A stretch of 64,000 bases of DNA, taken from Pantanalinema sp. GBBB05 (GTDB taxonomy: Bacteria; Cyanobacteriota; Cyanobacteriia; Leptolyngbyales; Leptolyngbyaceae). The DNA lies in contig VRZD01000008.1 of NCBI GenBank assembly GCA_016743235.1, positions 144,958 to 208,957 of the forward strand, in the 5' to 3' direction. Position 1 is the stretch's first letter; every line of letters starts with the position of its first letter. Positions 61,946 to 64,000 of this stretch are shown one piece after another. The position numbers and the translations under genes were made by a program. The notes under the pieces are model-generated. The model saw only the letters and a list, made by a program, of their open reading frames with translations. It did no database searches and was not told the origin of the DNA.

Positions 61946-64000
61946 TTATTGGGAGTGGGTACATTGAACGATCGCCTGCACCAAAGCGGTAGGATTAATC
62001 GGTTTGGTTAAATGGGATTGAAATCCAGCCGCTAATGCCTGTTGGCGATTATTTTCCCCAGCATATGCCGTTAATGCGATCGCGGGAATTTGTCCACCCT
62101 GTTCTGCGGTTAATGTTCTTAACTGATAAATGAGGTCGTAACCATCAGCTTCAGGCATGCCAATATCACTAATCAGAACATCGGGTTGCATCTGTTCTAT
62201 TGCCTCTAATGCTTGCTGCACGGTTGCGGTGGCGATCACGGTTGCCCCTGCCTGACTTAACACAGTTGTAATCAGTTCTCTGGCATCCGCTTCATCATCG
62301 ACAATCACAACTTTGATTCCCTGTAAATTTTGGGATAGTGGCAGCGATCGATCGGAGAGTTGAGCAAAACTACCCAGAGCTGTCTTTTCTAAGGGAAAGG
62401 TTGCAATAAAGGTTGCTCCCTGATTTTCACCATCACTCCTGACTTCAATCATGCCACCATGCAATTCCACTAGGTGTCTCACAATTGCCAAGCCTAAGCC
62501 CAAACCGCCATAATGTCGAGTTGTCGAGCTATCTGCTTGCCGAAAGCGATCGAACACATAGGGAATAAAATTGGCTTGAATACCTCGTCCAGTATCACTA
62601 ATAACCAGCTGTGCTAAAGCCCTGGACTGGCTGTTGCTATTGGTTGTCTGGGGTGATGATTCAACTGAGTGTAAATCAATCCGCACCTCTCCTTTCTCCG
62701 GTGTAAACTTGATCGCATTAGACAGAAGATTCCAAATAATTTGTTGTAATCGGTTGGCATCTCCTTTCAAAGTGAGCGACGAATCCAATTGCAATCTTAA
62801 GGTAATTTGTTTTGCTTCTGCGCTCGGCTGCAATGTTTCTACGACGATCGCCACAATCGCCGCTAAATTAACGTCAGTTAAATTTAATTGTAATTTACCA
62901 GTAATAATGCGCGATACATCTAGTAGATCCTCAATCAGTCGCATTAATGATTGAGTATTACGATCGATAGTTTCTAGAGCTCGAGCCGTCATGGTGGCAT
63001 CAAACTGACGGGTTCGCAACAGTTGGATCCATCCCATCATGGCATTTAGGGGTGTCCGGAGTTCATGTGATAACACAGCGAGGAACTCATCCTTCATCCG
63101 GTTTGCCTGCTCCAGTTCTTCGGTATGTTGTTGTAACGCCTGTACCAAATGTGCCCGTTCTAACGCCGTGGCAATCTGATCGGCGACTACTTGCAGTAAC
63201 GCCAATTCATCATCCCGAAACTGCTCCCGTTGGCAGGTACCAAAGGAGATCGTGCCGATCACCTGATCACCCGCTAGCAGCGGATAACAGGTATAAGCTG
63301 TGAGATGGAGCGATCGCAGCAACCTGGTTTTAGGATCAGTTGATTGCTGTACCTGTTCAACAATACAGGGTTTGCCTGTTTGGGCAACTAACCCACAAAT
63401 CGTATCCTCAATCCTGAGCCAACGAATGGTTTCGACGGCTGAGTCAGGAATGCCACTATAAGTGTTCAATAGCAATTTTTGACTATCGCGATCAATCAAA
63501 TAGTTGAAATAGATTTCTAAACCCAAGTGATTAGCAAGTTGGTTAAATAAACTACTAACAAAGGTCGTGGGTTGGTCGTGGAGCAAGAGACTACTCGACA
63601 TAGAATATAGCAAGCTCAGGCGCTCATTACTGCGCTTTAAGGCTTGACCGGCTAATTCTCGTTCTGTGATATCTTCATGGAGTAATACTACTTCCCGAAT
63701 TCGCCCTACGTCGTCTTTGACCGGATAAATGTAAGCCTGTACCCAATGGGGAGTCCCGGTGGAATGATGCGGTAAAGATTGTTTGTAATCATACAAAATG
63801 GGCGGAATCACCGCCGCCCGACCAGCAAAGGCTTGCTTGATGTAGGGCATAACCCCGGTTTCAATCAACTGCGGGTCTTGGAGAATGTTGTACCCATCCA
63901 AATCAGCCAAGGCGAGTCCCCATAACTCCTCCCAAGCACGATTCACCTGAACGGAGGAGCCATCTGGAGCCAGGATTTGAATACTGAGATAGGCTTGCTC
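61946..64000 (-). CDS. Hybrid histidine kinase, N-terminus beyond the window
   Basis: At least 684 residues; the frame stays open to base 64000 (GAG CAA GCC TAT...) so the 5' end is missing. The visible part begins in a PAS domain (VNRAWEELWG to LLHEDITE), then a GAF domain (about 110-275 of the visible frame; no bilin cysteine pattern), HisKA (phospho-acceptor His in LSHELRTPL), HATPase (ISDTGRGI, GLGLGLAIVRHL) and a C-terminal receiver with phospho-acceptor Asp in LISDIGMPEADG and Lys in LTKPI. Probably soluble, but upstream domains are not seen. It converges on the ABC ATPase gene, 92 bases apart. Confidence 0.9.
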   Translation of the reverse strand, partial: EQAYLSIQILAPDGSSVQVNRAWEELWGLALADLDGYNILQDPQLIETGVMPYIKQAFAGRAAVIPPILYDYKQSLPHHSTGTPHWVQAYIYPVKDDVGRIREVVLLHEDITERELAGQALKRSNERLSLLYSMSSSLLLHDQPTTFVSSLFNQLANHLGLEIYFNYLIDRDSQKLLLNTYSGIPDSAVETIRWLRIEDTICGLVAQTGKPCIVEQVQQSTDPKTRLLRSLHLTAYTCYPLLAGDQVIGTISFGTCQREQFRDDELALLQVVADQIATALERAHLVQALQQHTEELEQANRMKDEFLAVLSHELRTPLNAMMGWIQLLRTRQFDATMTARALETIDRNTQSLMRLIEDLLDVSRIITGKLQLNLTDVNLAAIVAIVVETLQPSAEAKQITLRLQLDSSLTLKGDANRLQQIIWNLLSNAIKFTPEKGEVRIDLHSVESSPQTTNSNSQSRALAQLVISDTGRGIQANFIPYVFDRFRQADSSTTRHYGGLGLGLAIVRHLVELHGGMIEVRSDGENQGATFIATFPLEKTALGSFAQLSDRSLPLSQNLQGIKVVIVDDEADARELITTVLSQAGATVIATATVQQALEAIEQMQPDVLISDIGMPEADGYDLIYQLRTLTAEQGGQIPAIALTAYAGENNRQQALAAGFQSHLTKPINPTALVQAIVQCTHSQ

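Noticed and set aside
61946..64000. Bilin-binding GAF in the partial hybrid kinase
   Set aside because: The GAF lacks the canonical Cys-His and DXCF patterns and looks like a generic GAF.
1..64000. CRISPR arrays, tRNA genes, insertion sequences, phage genes
   Set aside because: No regular short repeats with spacers, no tRNA-like cloverleaf sequence and no transposase or integrase motif were seen by eye; a tool search could still find short remnants.

Overview
The window is a stretch of cyanobacterial chromosome. The evidence is a set of phycobilisome linker genes (cpcC-type rod linkers, cpcG), a DevBCA exporter, filamentous-haemagglutinin-type and CHAT-domain proteins, a DUF928 protein, bilin-type GAF domains in histidine kinases, and frequent GCGATCGC (HIP1-like) octamers. 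There are no rRNA or tRNA genes, insertion sequences, CRISPR arrays or phage genes that I can recognise. The many two-component genes and long degenerate spacers suggest a large-genome filamentous type; I cannot place the genus.

Layout. 1-4 kb: the edge of a secreted protein gene, two rod linkers on the minus strand, a 57-codon cpcB/cpcA fusion relic at the head of that operon, and a divergent cpcG. 4-9 kb: an RND efflux pair (fusion lipoprotein and permease). 9-23 kb: a same-strand block of two giant TPS-type secreted haemagglutinin-like proteins, a TPR-CHAT caspase-like protein, a DUF928 protein and a CHASE2-GGDEF diguanylate cyclase, preceded by a MarR regulator with a dyad operator. 24-31 kb: lipid kinase, SDR oxidoreductase, devBCA exporter with a divergent TetR gene and twin operators, and an orphan ABC ATPase. 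30.6-36 kb: a REC-PAS-GAF adenylate cyclase and a hybrid kinase with an ETR1-type ethylene-binding domain plus a bilin-type GAF. 36-42 kb: a PA14-glycoside hydrolase, then gene-poor DNA with a broken pentapeptide-repeat gene and a Lys/Ser-rich-tailed protein. 42-46 kb: an SPFH protein and a Zn-ribbon/kinase/WD40 protein. 46-52 kb: a minus-strand signalling operon. 52-64 kb: AlkA-type glycosylase, GST, a NarL-type two-component pair split by an AT-rich gene, a Spy-like protein, a MacA/MacB-type export operon and a partial hybrid kinase.

How parts may work together. The signalling operon at 46-52 kb has the component set of the RcaE/RcaF/RcaC light-colour phosphorelay: a REC-wHTH-HPt-REC-REC regulator, a kinase whose GAF has both a DPCF motif and a canonical CH cysteine, and a single-domain receiver. 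It continues into an Hsp20-like gene, a receiver-like protein whose acidic pair and lysine are histidines, and a 59-aa zinc-ribbon protein missed by simple ORF listing. RcaC-type regulators control phycocyanin operons. At 2.5-2.85 kb this window carries what looks like the remains of such an operon: a phycocyanin promoter region with an L-box-like site, the first codons of cpcB fused in frame to the last codons of cpcA, the leader hairpin and both linkers. That combination is the most unusual thing here.

Starts were chosen by ribosome-binding-site spacing where possible; several differ from the longest ORF. Family assignments rest on motifs read by eye, not on searches.
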